Notes: generated from the sequence alone by a model not told the origin. DNA of 64,000 nt from Ecdyonurus torrentis (GCA_949318235.1 OX439134.1:20224670-20288669), one strand, 5' to 3'. Positions 33,076-46,703 are shown, counted from the stretch's first letter. Numbers and translations are program-made.

Positions 33076-33831
33076 GTACTTGGAATTTAATTTTCTAGTG
33101 ACTTTAATTTTTAGAGTATTTTTAAGCTTTAAAAAAAAAAAATAAAAAATGCTTATTTAATAAAGGTCTGAAAATCATATTTTATACAAAATTCAAAATA
33201 TACTAATTTTTTTTTCATCCTACAATCAAAATACACTTAAAGTGTATGTGCTTATAGGTTATTGTACATTACATATGTATACACACAATTAGAAATCATT
33301 GTCAATAAAACAAATTTACAAAATACACAACATTATATAAAGCAAATATTAGATAGATATACGAAATAACTTTAAATATAAAACTAATAACAATATTAAA
33401 ATAATTACTGTACATATAACTTAATTCAATGAAATTCGATGTTAAAATATTTAAAAGCCTGATGTATTTCATTATAAAGTTAACAACAAAATTTATGTAA
33501 AATCTTCGTGACTCATTTTGTTAAAATAATACCTCTTTAAAATCAGCGTTAAAATGATAAACTACGTTAAATTTTTCAAATAAAAATTTATAGTTATACT
33601 ATTATCCTTTAAAACTTTAATTTATGATTTTTTGTTTTTTTAATTTAATTCGTGATTTAAATATTAGGTTACATTTTAACACATAAATTTTTTTTTCATT
33701 GAAGTGTCATTTTTATTTTTTTAAATGAAATAATAATTTTATTTTACTTACTTTTGCTTTAAAAATTATAAAGATTATGTAAGTTTGAATTGTAGTTTAC
33801 GTATAGTTATAAAGTGACCCTGATGTGTGCA

Positions 33832-33834
<3 letters not shown>
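33073..33834. other. Unassigned AT-rich sequence
   Basis: Only a possible LINE-tail-like stretch (TTTTTTTTCATCCTACAATC, about 33209) is noted. Confidence 0.45.

Positions 33835-33897
<63 letters not shown>
33835..33897. repeat. (CT)n microsatellite
   Basis: About 63 bp. Confidence 0.95.
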
Positions 33898-33898
<1 letters not shown>

Positions 33899-35730
33899 GA
33901 TCGTGATATGATCACATGATGTGCTTGATTTTTTTATTATTACAATTTTTTATGTTATATTTTGTGTTAACTACATAATGAGTTAGCTTTTTTTTTTTTT
34001 TTAATATTTTGTAAAAATAAATATAATTTAGTAATTTAATTTTTTAGAACATAGGTAATTTATCTATTAAAGCTTAGGTAATAAGCAAATTTGTAAGTAT
34101 ATTGTTGTAAATAAAATAATAATAAACAAAGCATCTTTATGTACAGTTAAAAGTTAAATGGGAAAAATATTAATGTTTATAAACATTGCCCCCAAAAATG
34201 TTCAATTTAAAAAGTTGAACGTTGTTTTTATTTCGTGTTCCTGAAAAAAAAAGGGGTGCAATTAAAAATTTGTACCCTTTTTTCTCAGTTCGCAGTAATT
34301 TATGCTGTGCTTATGTCATAAATGTTGCATTTTAAATAAATAACATCTTTACTGTAAAAAAAATTAAAAAAAAAAAAAAAAAAAATGATGCAGTCAGGGT
34401 AAAATGTTACCATGAAACAATAATTTTAGTTACAGCCAAAAGATATCAACTTTTTTCTTCTTGTATACTATAGTGAATAGTGATTGTATAAAGTATAAAC
34501 TTAAAAAAATTCCCGATTACTAATCTTTGATCACTCGTAGCAATTTTATAGTATAGCAATAAATTTCATTACAAAGAATAATAATAATTAGGTTTAGTAA
34601 AAACTAAGAGGCCAACTAACAAAGCAACTAACAAAGTGCTAGCAGACAACCTCTTACAAAGAAGAATTAGTTTTTTTTTCAATCAATCCTGAAATTTTTA
34701 CTGTAGCTTACTGAGGCTTATAAGCTTACTTTGTTTTCCTGAATTTTAAACCAAATATAGGTCATTTTTTTCCATGTTGACACTTAAAACGTAATAATTA
34801 TAATAGTAATTGTAAATATTCAGTAAAACAGAGGCACACAAGGCAGGGCTTCTATTTTTAATTTTGCATTGAATACGATTTTTGTTTTCTCGTTTTTATA
34901 ACTCATTGCAACATGTGTATTTTGCAACTAGCCTATTAGAGCCTTCTATTTTTTTTATTTTTTTTTATTTTTTTTTTATTTACATGAATCTTTTTTCAAT
35001 AATTTACATCTAAATGTATGTTAAAATAAAAGTACATTGATTTGTGAAACATAAAATTACATACATACATATTGCAGTTACCAAATTTTGCTCACTTATT
35101 TCTATTACATGCAATATTATGTATGTGTATGTGTTTTAATATAGTGGGTACATAATAATAATACAGGTCATTTTTATACTGTTTACGATCGAGTAACTTT
35201 GGAAACGTCTCTCCTCTCCTTTCTCCTGCTCTTAGATTTAACATTCTGTTTGCATATCGAACACACATCACAAAATAAAATTTCAAGGATGAATTATGAA
35301 GAAAAAAAAAGTAAACTTTCATTTGTTTACTTACTTATGTGCGTCTTGAAAATCAACCAACTTTTTGTTACAAATAGCCATGAGGTTTTACTGTAAAAAT
35401 ATTTATTTAACATAATTTTGTATTTAGAAATTGTTCATTTTTTTTATTTATATTTTTCTTTGTTAAATAATATTACGTAATTTTGTAAACAATCAAATCT
35501 GTATTGTCGTAAATTTTGATGTTTTTAGATTAAAATTTCTGGGTTATTTCTGTGTCCTGAATAAAATTGCAAAGACACGATATTTGCATTTTGTTTTTTT
35601 ATTATTCTAGATTCGTTTATGTGATAAAATATTGACTATATTATTTTACTTTCTTCATTTGTTCGTTCGTTTATTTGTTTGTTCATTGATTGATTCATTG
35701 ATATATTTATTGACTCATTGATTCATTGAT
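33898..35730. other. Unassigned AT-rich sequence
   Basis: A small family A fragment (GTAATTTATGCTGTGC, about 34301) and poly-A/T runs. No gene seen; small open frames of 65-76 residues overlap on both strands without domains. Confidence 0.5.
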
Positions 35731-35916
35731 GATTCATTCATTCATTCATTCATTCATTCATTCATTCATTCATTCATTCATTCATTCATTCATTCATTCA
35801 TTCATTCATTCATTCATTCATTCATTCATTCATTCATTCATTCATTCATTCATTCATTCATTCATTCATTCATTCATTCATTCATTCATTCATTCATTCA
35901 TTCATTCATTCATTCA
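35731..35916. repeat. (ATTC)n microsatellite
   Basis: About 186 bp, essentially perfect. Confidence 0.96.
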
Positions 35917-36315
35917 TCAATTATATGTTTATTTATATATTTATTTATAGTTATTCGTTAAATATTTTGTTATTTATTTCTAATTTATTTACATTATATA
36001 AATGTTAAATTAAGATTTAATTTTCAATTAAAATTTTAATGTGATATCTCACTAAGCTTATTTCCCACGGTACAAAGTGTGAAAATATTTTTATGTACAT
36101 ACAGACAAAAATTATAAAGGAAAGTGAGAAAAAGATAAATAAATTTGAAATAATTCCAAATGTATTTTTAATAAATATGTCAAAAGGAGGTACTGTATTA
36201 TACAAAACTAAGTAAATTGCAAACAATGGACATTATGTATGGAGAAAACAAGAAATATGACTTGCATGCTTTGATCACAAGATAACACAGATTACGATCA
36301 TGTATATATATTTGT

Positions 36316-36558
36316 ACACTGACAATACACACAAATGTTTAATACGAATACTTTGATTGTACGGCCGCTTGATTGATTGGAAGCCGCTACCTTCCAATCC
36401 TTTCTACCAACACTCTACCTCTTCCTTCTACATCCTTTCATCCCTCAAAGGGTAGATCAGGTTTAACATGGGCGCTTGCGCCTTTCCTGGCTACCTTCTG
36501 TCACTGCTCAACGGTCCTCTCGAATACGGGGGCTTAGTAAGACATACAGTAAAACAAG

Positions 36559-36591
<33 letters not shown>

Positions 36592-36610
36592 CACGAGTGT
36601 ATTTTTACTC
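36316..36610. mobile_element. Family I fragment split by a poly(A)-tailed insertion
   Basis: Left part (GTACACTGACAATACAC...TTTGATTGTAC) and right part (GCACGAGTGTATTTTTACT) are family I in reverse. Between them lies 36364-36590. Confidence 0.5.
36364..36590 (+). mobile_element. Poly(A)-tailed retroposed insert (SINE or LINE 3' end)
   Basis: About 195 bp of GC-richer, locally CT-rich DNA ending in 32 consecutive A. Poly(A) and the break in a known repeat indicate retroposition. No tRNA box is obvious. The 66-residue frame across it runs into poly-Lys and is not a gene. Confidence 0.6.
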
Positions 36611-37065
36611 CAGGGCTATATTAATTAAAACTCTTATACTTCCAATTCTTGATTATTGGATACAGTGATATGCAATATAAATAATAAGCAAAGATATAGA
36701 ATTCAAGTATTAATGAATAATGCCGTAAGATATATATTTAACATAAAAAAAATGAGCATGTAAGTATGTATTATAAAAAAATTGGATAGCTTAAAATTAT
36801 GGATCGACAAAATCTAAATTTACTATGCTCTATTCATAAACTGTTAAATTCTAAAGAACCATCTTATTTATATGAATATTTTACTCCATTAAACAACAAA
36901 GCACCACGTACAACAAGATCTCATACATTCTTTCTCCTACCTCCAAAATCTAGTTGTTATATTTATGATATATTTTTCAGCTAAAGGTTTTAAACTCCGG
37001 AATAATCTGCCTGATAAATATTATAACATAGAATCTAAAAAAACTATTCAAAACTAGTGTTAAAA
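36611..37065 (+). pseudogene. LINE reverse transcriptase C-terminal remnant
   Basis: Translating across stops and frameshifts gives the typical tail of a CR1/Jockey-like LINE reverse transcriptase: IKTLILPILDYW, then a segment like LMNNAVRYIFN, LLNSKEPSYLYEYFTPL, RTTRSHTFFLLPP and FKLRNNLPDKYY. At least three breaks disrupt it. It is 5'-truncated, as is usual for LINE copies. Confidence 0.75.
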
Positions 37066-37545
37066 ATTACTATTTGAAATGAATATCACTTAAAACTATG
37101 ACACAAATGTATAATGTTAATATATTTAATGTATTAGACTGAAAATACTAAACTGCTGAATTAAGATATTATATTGCTATATTTATATGTAAATACATAC
37201 CTAAGATAATTTTAATTTTGAAAATGTTTGAATGTGATAAAATAAAACCAAAATCAAAGTTAAATTACAGCCAGTTTTATAACCATAATTTTATATTATA
37301 AATATCTGTGATTAAAAATTGATAAATTTATACTGTTCTATTTTAATTTGTATTGTATGCGTTTATATATTCATTATGTTATAAAACTCTGACATGAGAG
37401 TAATGTTTAATATAATGTCAGAGGACCATGTAAGTGGGTGTATTTTTTTTTCAAAAATAATTCTTTTAGACCATAAAAAAACGACATGGAAGTTGTCTAT
37501 TAGAGTATAATTTTAGTTACTCGCTATGCATTATAGTTTGATGTA
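37066..37545. other. Unassigned AT-rich sequence after the LINE remnant
   Basis: Possibly LINE 3' UTR at first. No gene. Confidence 0.45.
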
Positions 37546-37790
37546 CACGGAAAATAAATAATTCTTAAGGCAAGTAAATGCAATAGGTAGACATATAAGC
37601 TAGAACACAGGTATTATTATATACTACAATATTACCTCATGCAGGTGCAATATGCTACAGTAAAGGTGTGACTCACTTAGATTAAGTGATATTGTAGTTT
37701 ATAACTACCTGTTCTAAATTCAAGTGTACCTATATTGCAAAGTAAAGGATTCATGTATCTGCCATAGGTATATAGTAATTTTTTTCCGTG
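37546..37790. mobile_element. Family P MITE, copy 2
   Basis: CACGGAAAATAAATAATTC to TTTTTTTCCGTG, flanked by TA on both sides. About 245 bp, the best copy of the family. Confidence 0.85.
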
Positions 37791-37828
37791 TATGCACATG
37801 AATGTTTAGAGACAATGTTTATAGTGAC

Positions 37829-38137
37829 TATAAGGTGGTTTCATTCATGTTAAAGTCGACGCCATAAGAGAGTACTAAGTAATATTGGCCGGTATAAGAA
37901 AATGGCACATTTTGCCAGTTTAAAAATACTTCGCAATTTTTTTGAGAGCATTGATGCTGTTAACAGGTCGAATTAGTACCTCAAGTATGCAAGAAAAATA
38001 ATAATGACCAAAAAATAGCTAATTTTTCAAAGAAAATAGCCAAAAACTTGGTTTGTCCAATGCTGAGGCATGTTATTCATTGCTCAAGAATAGCATCGAA
38101 AAGCACTCAGAATGACGTCATGCGTACACACCCTATA
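37829..38137 (+). mobile_element. Family C MITE, copy 3
   Basis: TATAAGGTGG to ACACCCTATA; internal core and ATGACGTCATGCG intact. Confidence 0.85.
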
Positions 38138-38503
38138 CTGCTAGGTAGCCTCTACTTCATTGTATTCTCATTCTCTGTGGTAATAAAATATAGTTGTAAC
38201 TTATGTGAGTTTTCATTTTCATATAATTTGAAATTAAGGTGTACTTAAGATGTGGCTACTTTAGTAATTAAAATGTAATTAAGGTAAATTGAGTATTATT
38301 AATTATCACACATATTATGTGTTTGTCTTTTTCTGATGGGGAATAAGATTTCAGAAAGATCCCATCATATTTAACAAGTGGACAAAAATAAATATACGTA
38401 ATAATTACGCAAGCTTCATTTCAACTCCATTCATAACAATAATAATATAATTTATACCACATATGCCTAATTTTGTTACATTTATAGAAGAGATGTTTAC
38501 TTA
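38138..38503. other. Family I scrap then unassigned DNA
   Basis: CCTCTACTTCATTGTATTCTC at about 38149 is a family I end. No gene. Confidence 0.45.
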
Positions 38504-38717
38504 CACGCCAAAAAATTAATACTGACAATGCAATAGGTAGACATATAACCTAGAACACATAATACCTAATGCAGGTGCACTATGCAACAATAAAGGTGTG
38601 ACTCACTTAGATTAATTGGTATTGCAGTTTTATAACTACCTGCTCCAAATTCAAGTGTATTACCTATTGCAAATTACAGGTTCGTGTACCTGTCATTAGT
38701 ACTAGTTTTTTTCTGTG
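38504..38717. mobile_element. Family P MITE, copy 3
   Basis: CACGCCAAAAAATTAATAC to TTTTTTCTGTG; AATAGGTAGACATATAACC interior. Confidence 0.75.
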
Positions 38718-38742
38718 TGCAAGATATTGGAAATGTTTCTAT

Positions 38743-39051
38743 TATAGGGTGTATGCATTCATGTAAAAGTCGACTCCAAGTTGGATCACTCAATAACATG
38801 AGCGACATAGGAAAATAACTCATTTTTCCAGTTTAAAAACACTTTGCAATAATTATGAGAGCATTGATGTTGTTAAAAGGTTAATTTAGTATCTCAAGTA
38901 TGTGAGAAAAATAATAATAACCAAAAAATTAACTGATTTCTATAAGAAAATAGACAAAAACAAAGTTTGTCCTATACTGAGCAATGTTGTTCACTACTCC
39001 AGTATGGCTTCCAAGCGCATTAAATATGACGTCATGCGGATACACCCTATA
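38743..39051 (+). mobile_element. Family C MITE, copy 4
   Basis: TATAGGGTGTATGC to GATACACCCTATA, clean inverted termini; a good reference copy. Confidence 0.88.
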
Positions 39052-40083
39052 GCTAGCTTGCAGCTTTGTATGTTTTTATTATAGACCGGTTGCACTCATA
39101 TTTAAGAGCCACCATTTTGCTGATCAGGAATACATAGAACAGCATAGGAAAAACTTCATTTTAATATTTTAATAGTAAAAGAAGCTTCAAACCTTAATCA
39201 AAGACTTATTTCTAGCTTCTAATAAGTTTGAAGAATATGAGGAAAATTCGTTTAGTTGAAATAAACTCTTTTTATGTGAAAAATTAGGAGAAATGATGTT
39301 TCTCCTATGCTGGACAATACATTAGGCACCACAAACATGGCGACAAAGCGCAAGGATGTGCAATTGGCATATACAGCATAAATGATACTAAATGAGAACA
39401 AATAATAATGATGATAATATTTATACTTGTACGTAACATAGCTATTAACAAATATAGATTATGTTTTATAATGCATAAAATGTGCTGAAAATGATTTACA
39501 TACCAAAATTATGAAGCATTATATTTATATTTAAAATTTATTTTATTTTTATCCAAGCTCATTGCATAAAGTACTTTTTATTGTAAAATATAGAAATTAT
39601 TCTCATACTCTTATTTATCATAAATCTTTAAAAAAAATGCACAATACAATATTTCCGCAATGTACTTTTATAAAAGATAAATATCAAATATTTTAAACAA
39701 AAAATAAATAAATAAAAATAAATAATTAATTACTCCGTTTAAATAAATTAATAGTACCATGCTTTGTATAATAAGCGCGTAATTCAAAACTTTCTTTCAA
39801 CGGTCAGTAATCATTTTAATTTAATTCCTCACGCAACAACCAATTATTTATATCAAAATTTCATAATTTTGTTCTTTGTTCTTTATGTTTAATTATGCTA
39901 TTTTGTTGAAACAATCAAATTATATTGTTACATTTAATATCAGATTTTAACTTAGCACGGAGACTTAATTTTACAAACGTCAATTATATATACATTTTTT
40001 TTTAGTTTTAAATTTCTTTTTCAAGGAATAGTAATAATAATAATCTTTGTTCCTGTTTTTTATATCTTCACCGACTGTAAGTG
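39052..40083. other. Mostly unassigned AT-rich DNA
   Basis: The start (about 39083-39360) resembles a very diverged family C-like segment (ATAGAACAGCATAGGAAAAAC, CTGGACAAT). No gene. Confidence 0.45.
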
Positions 40084-40262
40084 CACGTAAAACAAATAAT
40101 TCAGTTACATAGATGTAACTCTTCAGTACAAACCAATAACTCGGTTGAAAATTTTTTAAACAGTAACTCGTTAGTATAAACGTATATCTTCAGTGGTAAA
40201 CAGTTAACTCTGCACATCTTAAAAAAAATTTAACATTTGAATTTAAATTTTTTTATAAGATT
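40084..40262. mobile_element. Family B MITE, copy 4 (truncated)
   Basis: CACGTAAAACAAATAATTCAG start, AACTCTTCAGTACAAACC and AACTCGTTAGTATAAACG inside; right end missing. Confidence 0.65.
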
Positions 40263-40376
40263 TACCTTTGTACTACCTGGTTAGCTACTTCACCTGTAGT
40301 TATCAATTTTATAAGATTTACCTTTGTACTCGCAAGGTGGATATGATTTCACATAACAAAGTATTTTTAAGCATAT

Positions 40377-41002
40377 TATAGTGTGTATGCATTCATGTTA
40401 AAGTTAATGCCATGTTGGATCACTCAATAACATGGGTGGCATAGGAATTTTTTGCCAGTTTTAAAGTACTAAAGGAATAGACCAGAGAAAAACATAAGCA
40501 TTTATATCACAAAGCACTTGATGGGACTTACATAAATAACTTTAGTTTGTCTCAAAACCCAACAGTAGCTCCGTACCAGTGATCAGAAACGTCGATTTAT
40601 GCAACCCACACAACATTTTCATACTAATTTTTTAATGTTTCTGACGTCATAAACATGAAATTTCACGCAAATTGCATATTTTACAGTATTTTCACGCTCT
40701 CTCGTGGGGCTACATTAACATTCTGGTAAAAATTGTCAACAGTTTTGAAGATCCTATTTCGTGTTTATTCATTAAAAAGCACAGGTTGTTTTATGTAGTC
40801 TATGGCTTAAGCAATATTTTTGAGAGCATTGATACTGTTAATAGGTTGAATTAGTATCTCAAGTATGTGAAAAAAACAAAAATTGAGTTCCCAAAAAAAT
40901 AGCCAAAAACGAAGTTTGTCCTATATGCTGAGCAATGATATTCATTACTCCAGTATGGCGTCCAAGCGCATTAAATATGACGTCATGCGCATGCACCCTA
41001 TA
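40377..41002 (+). mobile_element. Family C MITE, copy 5, carrying nested D
   Basis: TATAGTGTGTATGC to GCATGCACCCTATA. Interrupted at 40470-40810 by D; joining the flanks restores AGTACTTAAGCAATATTTTT. Confidence 0.85.
40470..40810. mobile_element. Family D TTAA element, copy 3
   Basis: TAAAGGAATAGACCAG (one T lost from the left TTAA) to GGTCTATGGCTTAA. Confidence 0.85.
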
Positions 41003-41690
41003 TAGTTAGGACTTCTAAAGCTTTGAACAAACGTTCTTTGTTCAATCGCATGTATGTTTTAATACTTTTTGTATTCAACTGCACCAAGGTTGAAACATTT
41101 CAATGAAAAACACTAGACATAATACTGTTACTTATTTTTAGCTAATATTCATAAAAAAAAGAGGTATAGATCACTCACTTATATAATTCAACATGTTTTT
41201 TTTATAGGTACATAAAATACAAAAGTGTTTATCATGCTACATTGCACAGTGTTTGTTTTGACTTGGCGTGTCAAGCATGTTTGTTCTGGTTTTGACTTCC
41301 ACAGTTTTATGTATTTACTTACTTAAATCTGACTCATATATGTTTGCACTGTATCACAATGTGACTGAGTATTTTGGCTCTTACAAAATAAAATTAGCAT
41401 TTTATTACAATGTTAAGGTCTTTTTTTATATTGTTACATATTTTCTGACCTTTCTTCATAACTCAAATATTATGTAACATTTGCAAGTAAGATAATTACG
41501 CTTACTTTTTTAATTAACAATATTTAGTTATTAAATTACATGCACATAATATAAATATCTAGTTATTATTATTTTATTTTGCACTGGATTCAAAATGAAT
41601 TGTAATTTTTTATTTGTGTTTAAAATATAAATTTTTATTTAATTTATTAAAACTATAAAGAGCTTAAAAATGTCAAACTATATAATAAAA
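41003..41690. other. Unassigned AT-rich sequence
   Basis: No gene; a family A scrap starts at about 41692. Confidence 0.5.
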
Positions 41691-41872
41691 TAAATTACGT
41701 AATTTATGCTATGCTGTTATAACATTTCTATATCATAAATGTTACTGTTTTATAGAAATGCATAAATATAATGCTACAACGTAAACTGATATTCTATAAT
41801 GTATATTAATTAATATTATTGATTATTTCGTTTTCAAAAAAAAAAAAAAAAAAAGAAAAAAAAACTAAATAT

Positions 41873-42084
<212 letters not shown>

Positions 42085-42087
42085 AAA

Positions 42088-42300
42088 TGTTACGTAAATA
42101 AATGCTGTAAATCACAGTAGGTAAACATTAGCCTGGAACAAGTATTGATATACTACAATAATACCTAATGCAGGTAAAACATACCACATAGTTATGTCTC
42201 ACCTACATCAGATGACATTTCACCTACATTACGTAATATTGTGTAGTATATCAATATCTGTTTTATGTTAATATTTACCTACTGCAATTTACATGTGACT
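42088..42300. mobile_element. Diverged family P-like copy
   Basis: GTAGGTAAACATTAGCCTGG, AATACCTAATGCAGGT and ATTTACCTACTGCAATTTAC parallel family P. The ends are not preserved. Confidence 0.45.
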
Positions 42301-42435
42301 TATTATTAGAATTGTATTATAACTGTATACATTTTTTTTTTTTTACGTAAATTTTTTTTGTAAGTGCGGTGATTTGATAAGTATGCTTTTAGAAGTGCAA
42401 ATATGAAAACTTTAGAATGGTCAATTTTGACGATA

Positions 42436-42438
<3 letters not shown>

Positions 42439-42531
<93 letters not shown>
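42439..42531. repeat. (TA)n microsatellite
   Basis: About 93 bp. Confidence 0.95.
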
Positions 42532-42534
<3 letters not shown>

Positions 42535-42642
42535 CGCTATGATAATACATATATAATTATGTATATGCTAATAAACTGAAGCTAATTATAATAATTAAAC
42601 TAACTTTACCTCCGTATGGAAAGTAAAAAAAGTCTTGCAGGG

Positions 42643-42745
<103 letters not shown>

Positions 42746-42790
42746 AGTAAATTAGAAGTTTCAATGTTATATTAAATAGGAAAAGGAAGA

Positions 42791-42793
<3 letters not shown>

Positions 42794-42831
<38 letters not shown>
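42794..42831. repeat. Poly-A run of about 38
   Basis: Could mark an old retroposition, but no body is recognised upstream. Confidence 0.9.
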
Positions 42832-42833
<2 letters not shown>

Positions 42834-43444
42834 TGATCATACTTTCATTGCAGTGCGTCCTTGATCGAAATCACTTTGTAAGCCAGCACGATTACATAAA
42901 AGCAAAAGATTAACATTGAAAAACTTAAAACTTAAATTGCATTACAATCATTTACCACGGTTTATTAAATCTTTATAATAACGCTTAATTCAACTTAATT
43001 AAAAATATTACGTCATATATATTTTTTATTATTATTAAATATTTTTTGTGTATCTTATTTGTATTATATAAAAAAGTAACCCAATTTAAAAATAATTACA
43101 TGTTTTGTTAGATTGTTGAACATACGCATGCATTTACACTGAGAGAAATAAGGGGAGGGGGAATAACCTATATTTTGTTTATATATTAATTATGCTCATT
43201 GTATATTATAATTATACACTAACATAATAGCATAATAGTTAAGATGTTCAGCATAATTAGTTAGGATATAACACATATCAAAGATTCTACAGGCGTGATT
43301 TCTACAGGTTATACTACAGATATTCTACAGGTGTGACACCAACGATTTTTTAAAATTTCACGTGTTATTTGTTCATTGTTAAAAGATAGGGAATTACACC
43401 AAAAAATTGACAATCGATATTAGCGTATCCTATCGTACCTGCAG

Positions 43445-43756
43445 GATAGTGTGTATGCACATGACGTCATATTCAATGCGCTTGGAGGCCATACTGGAGT
43501 AGTGAATAAAATTGCTCAGCATAGGACAAACTTTGTTTTAGGCAATTTTCTTTGGGAAATCGGGGAATTTTTTGTTATTTTTATTTTTCTTACATATTGA
43601 GATACTAATTCAATTCAACATATTTACAGCATCAATGCTCTCCAAAAATATTGAATATTGATTTTAAACTGGCAAAATGAGTTATTTTCCTATACCACAC
43701 ATGTTATTGAGTGATCCAACATGGCGTCAGCTTTAACATGACTACATTCACTGTAT
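43445..43756 (-). mobile_element. Family C MITE, copy 6
   Basis: ATAGTGTGTATGCACATGACG start; reversed body; the far terminus is eroded. Confidence 0.8.
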
Positions 43757-43878
43757 AAAATCGTTGGTGTATACTCTATACAATGTGAAAATAAAAAAAT
43801 GAAACGAAACGAAATATAGCATTACATTGCTAATAATAAATAAATAAATAAATAAATAAATAAACTTCTATACTACTA

Positions 43879-44060
43879 CACACAGACAAAAATAACTTCT
43901 TAATAATTATGCTATATCATTTCTTTGTTCTATACAGCATAATCTATAATACTATACAACATAATATGTTATACGTAGCATAAATATTATGTTGTACTGT
44001 ACAGCACAATTATTTGTGTTCTTTTCATTTAGTATCATTTATACTATAATAGAAATAAAT
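43879..44060 (-). mobile_element. Family A MITE, copy 14
   Basis: CACACAGACAAAAATAAC start, GCATAAATATTATGTTGTAC and ATTTAGTATCATTTATAC. Confidence 0.65.
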
Positions 44061-44466
44061 ATTTTAATTGACCCACAGCATAGCGACATTATACAACAAG
44101 CATTGGTATTGTATTGTTAAACCTAATAACTAGGCAAAATTCAAATTTAAAATTCTTTATTCATTTCTTTCATCCAACATATATAACTCAATCCAATGCA
44201 TTAGTCTAGGTTATTGGCATAAATGACAACATAGAAATCATCGTCAAACTATATAACATAAAAATATAAAACAAAAACGACACTTATGTATAAAATTACA
44301 ATTTGTATTTAAATTGTTTCATCATTCATATTATATTCATCAATTGAATAATACTGCTTATTTAATAGGAAAATTTTCAGTTGTTTTTTAAAAGCTATTA
44401 AATCATTTTGCTTTCTCATATCTAAAGGCAATTAGATCAGGCATTCTAATCGGGCAACTTCATATA

Positions 44467-45101
44467 ATCAGGACACGGCATTGGCAAAGGTCATCAAGTC
44501 GATCACTGGCAAGTGTCATCATTAATTTTATGTTAATTTTGGCCTGGTACCATGTTAAATTGAGTTTTGTAATTTTCGAATTTTTCGCCTCAGAGTTGTT
44601 AAAACATATTATATAGCACATCGTCATAAAGTAAAAAGCACAATTAAAAAGTATTTAGAACGTGAACGAGCCCCAGTAAAAGGAACCAGGTAAAAAATGT
44701 GCTCAAAGTTGACTCCAAATGAGGGTCTTGGCTCTGCCAGAAATTTCAGTTTCTCTTTGTTGATCTTTCAAATATGGCAATAAAATGTCATTTTGATCCA
44801 TATTTAAAAATTCTGTTTTGACAAACTGGCATTTCTGACGGAACCCAGACCCTCATTTAGAGTCAACTTTAAACACCCTTTTACCCCGTTCGTTTCACTG
44901 GAGCTCGTTCACGTCCTAAATACTTTTTGAGTTGTACTTTTTAGTTATGAAAATGTGCAATTTTATGTGTTTTAATAATTATGAAGTAAGAAATTAAAAT
45001 ATTAAAACCTTTAATTTAACATGGTAAGCTCTATACTAAGCAAAAATTAACATAAAAGTAAAACTAATGACGACCCTTGCCAGTGCCGTGTCGTGATTAT
45101 G
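44467..45101. mobile_element. Fold-back element R, long imperfect arms
   Basis: About 635 bp, near-palindromic about 44784. Outer arms CACGGCATTGGCAAAGG and TTGCCAGTGCCGTGTCGTG; inner arms AAAAAGTATTTAGAACGTG with its inverse, and GAGGGTCTTGG with its inverse. No coding capacity. Confidence 0.7.
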
Positions 45102-45491
45102 TGTTGTCTATAATATAAATACATAAATGATATAAATGCAGTCTAAATGACGTCATGTGATCTTTACTATGCAGTGTACAGTACATACGCAGACATACAC
45201 ACAGACATAGCTATATAGGATGTGATGACTATGGGTTGGTCTATCATGCATGCATGCATTACTATAGGGAAAGTTGATGACTACCATAGAGATGGACACT
45301 TTTCATTTGTACAAATAACTAAGTAAGTACTACATAGTACAATTTGGACATTATTGTAATAATGATAATAAAAAATGAAATATTGCCACGGCTGGAAAGT
45401 TTTTGTTGGCTACTGTAAGTTCTTTGATTGAAGTTAGGTTAAACCTATGTAAATTTAGCTTCTGTAATATATATATAATATTATATATATG

Positions 45492-45496
<5 letters not shown>
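45102..45496. other. Unassigned sequence
   Basis: Contains GCATGCATGCATG and short ACAGACATA repeats; no gene. Confidence 0.45.

Positions 45497-45580
<84 letters not shown>
45497..45580. repeat. (AT)n microsatellite
   Basis: About 84 bp. Confidence 0.95.
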
Positions 45581-45585
<5 letters not shown>

Positions 45586-45965
45586 TAAAATATTTAACAA
45601 TAGAAAACCACTAATTATATTTAATGTATAAATTTTCATATATTTTCACTTTTTTTTTACATAAAAGTTATGTAAATAATAATAACGATAATGCGGCGTT
45701 CGTCAATAAAATTAGTATAAAGTAAAAGTTAAACTTAATTATTTGGTATTTTTTGTTTCACGAAATAAAACTTCGTGTATTACATGAAGTGGTATAACAT
45801 CAATTAAACATCATAATCTCTATATATGCTGTCGTGCAGAAACGCACAGAAATATTTTACGCTTACTTGGAGTTTATAATAATAAAATATAACTGCTGCA
45901 TGCTCGTTTTGTTTACCTACTTTTTACAATATTTTCTTATAGCTGTCAAATCAGACATGCTGTCT

Positions 45966-46284
45966 TATAAGGGTATATTATGCATTCATGTTAAAGTCAC
46001 CACCATGTTGGATAACTCATTACATGGGCAGGTAAAGGAAAATAGCTCATTTTGCCAGTTTAAAAATACTAAAAAATACATTTTTTAGAGCATTGATGCT
46101 GTTAATAGGTTAAATTAGTATCTCAAGTATGTGAGAAATATAATATTCTAAAAAATTGACCGATTTCTCTATAAGAAAATATATATCCAAAAAAGAAGTT
46201 TGTCCTATACTAAGTAATGTTGTTCAAAACTCCAGTATGGCGTTCAAGCGCATTAAATATGACGTCATCCGCATACACCCTATA
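45966..46284 (+). mobile_element. Family C MITE, copy 7
   Basis: TATAAGGGTATATTATGC to GCATACACCCTATA. Confidence 0.85.
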
Positions 46285-46480
46285 GTCCAAATTATACATA
46301 ATTATATAGTAAGTTACACATACGGATCAAGCTTTAACGCTATACATAATTTACATTATATGGATTGAAAACGGAGTAACAAAAATCAGGATTAAATACA
46401 AAAAAACAAAAAAACAAAAAAAAATACAAAGTTTTTTTTTTTTATTATTTTTTTTTTTTTACTTTCCACCGTACGAGGAG

Positions 46481-46703
46481 CACGGAAAAAACTAAAAAGT
46501 TACTATATTGAATTTTTTTTATAATAAATTTGTTAGATAAACACAAAGTTTTTTAAGATATAAAGCTATAACTATTTATCACTGTAGAAATTACTTTCAT
46601 GTCGAGTTACTCTATATATAAACTTTTTCAACCAAGTTATTGGTTTGTACTGAAGAGTTACATCTATGTAACTGAATAATTTCTTAATTTTATGTTTTCC
46701 GTG
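46481..46703. mobile_element. Family B MITE, copy 5
   Basis: 223 bp, CACGGAAAAAACTAAAAAG to TTTATGTTTTCCGTG. Flanks AG and AA do not match, unlike copies 1-3. Confidence 0.85.

Noticed and set aside
45834..46088. 84-residue frame beginning before family C copy 7
   Set aside because: Half of it is the MITE itself; no domain.
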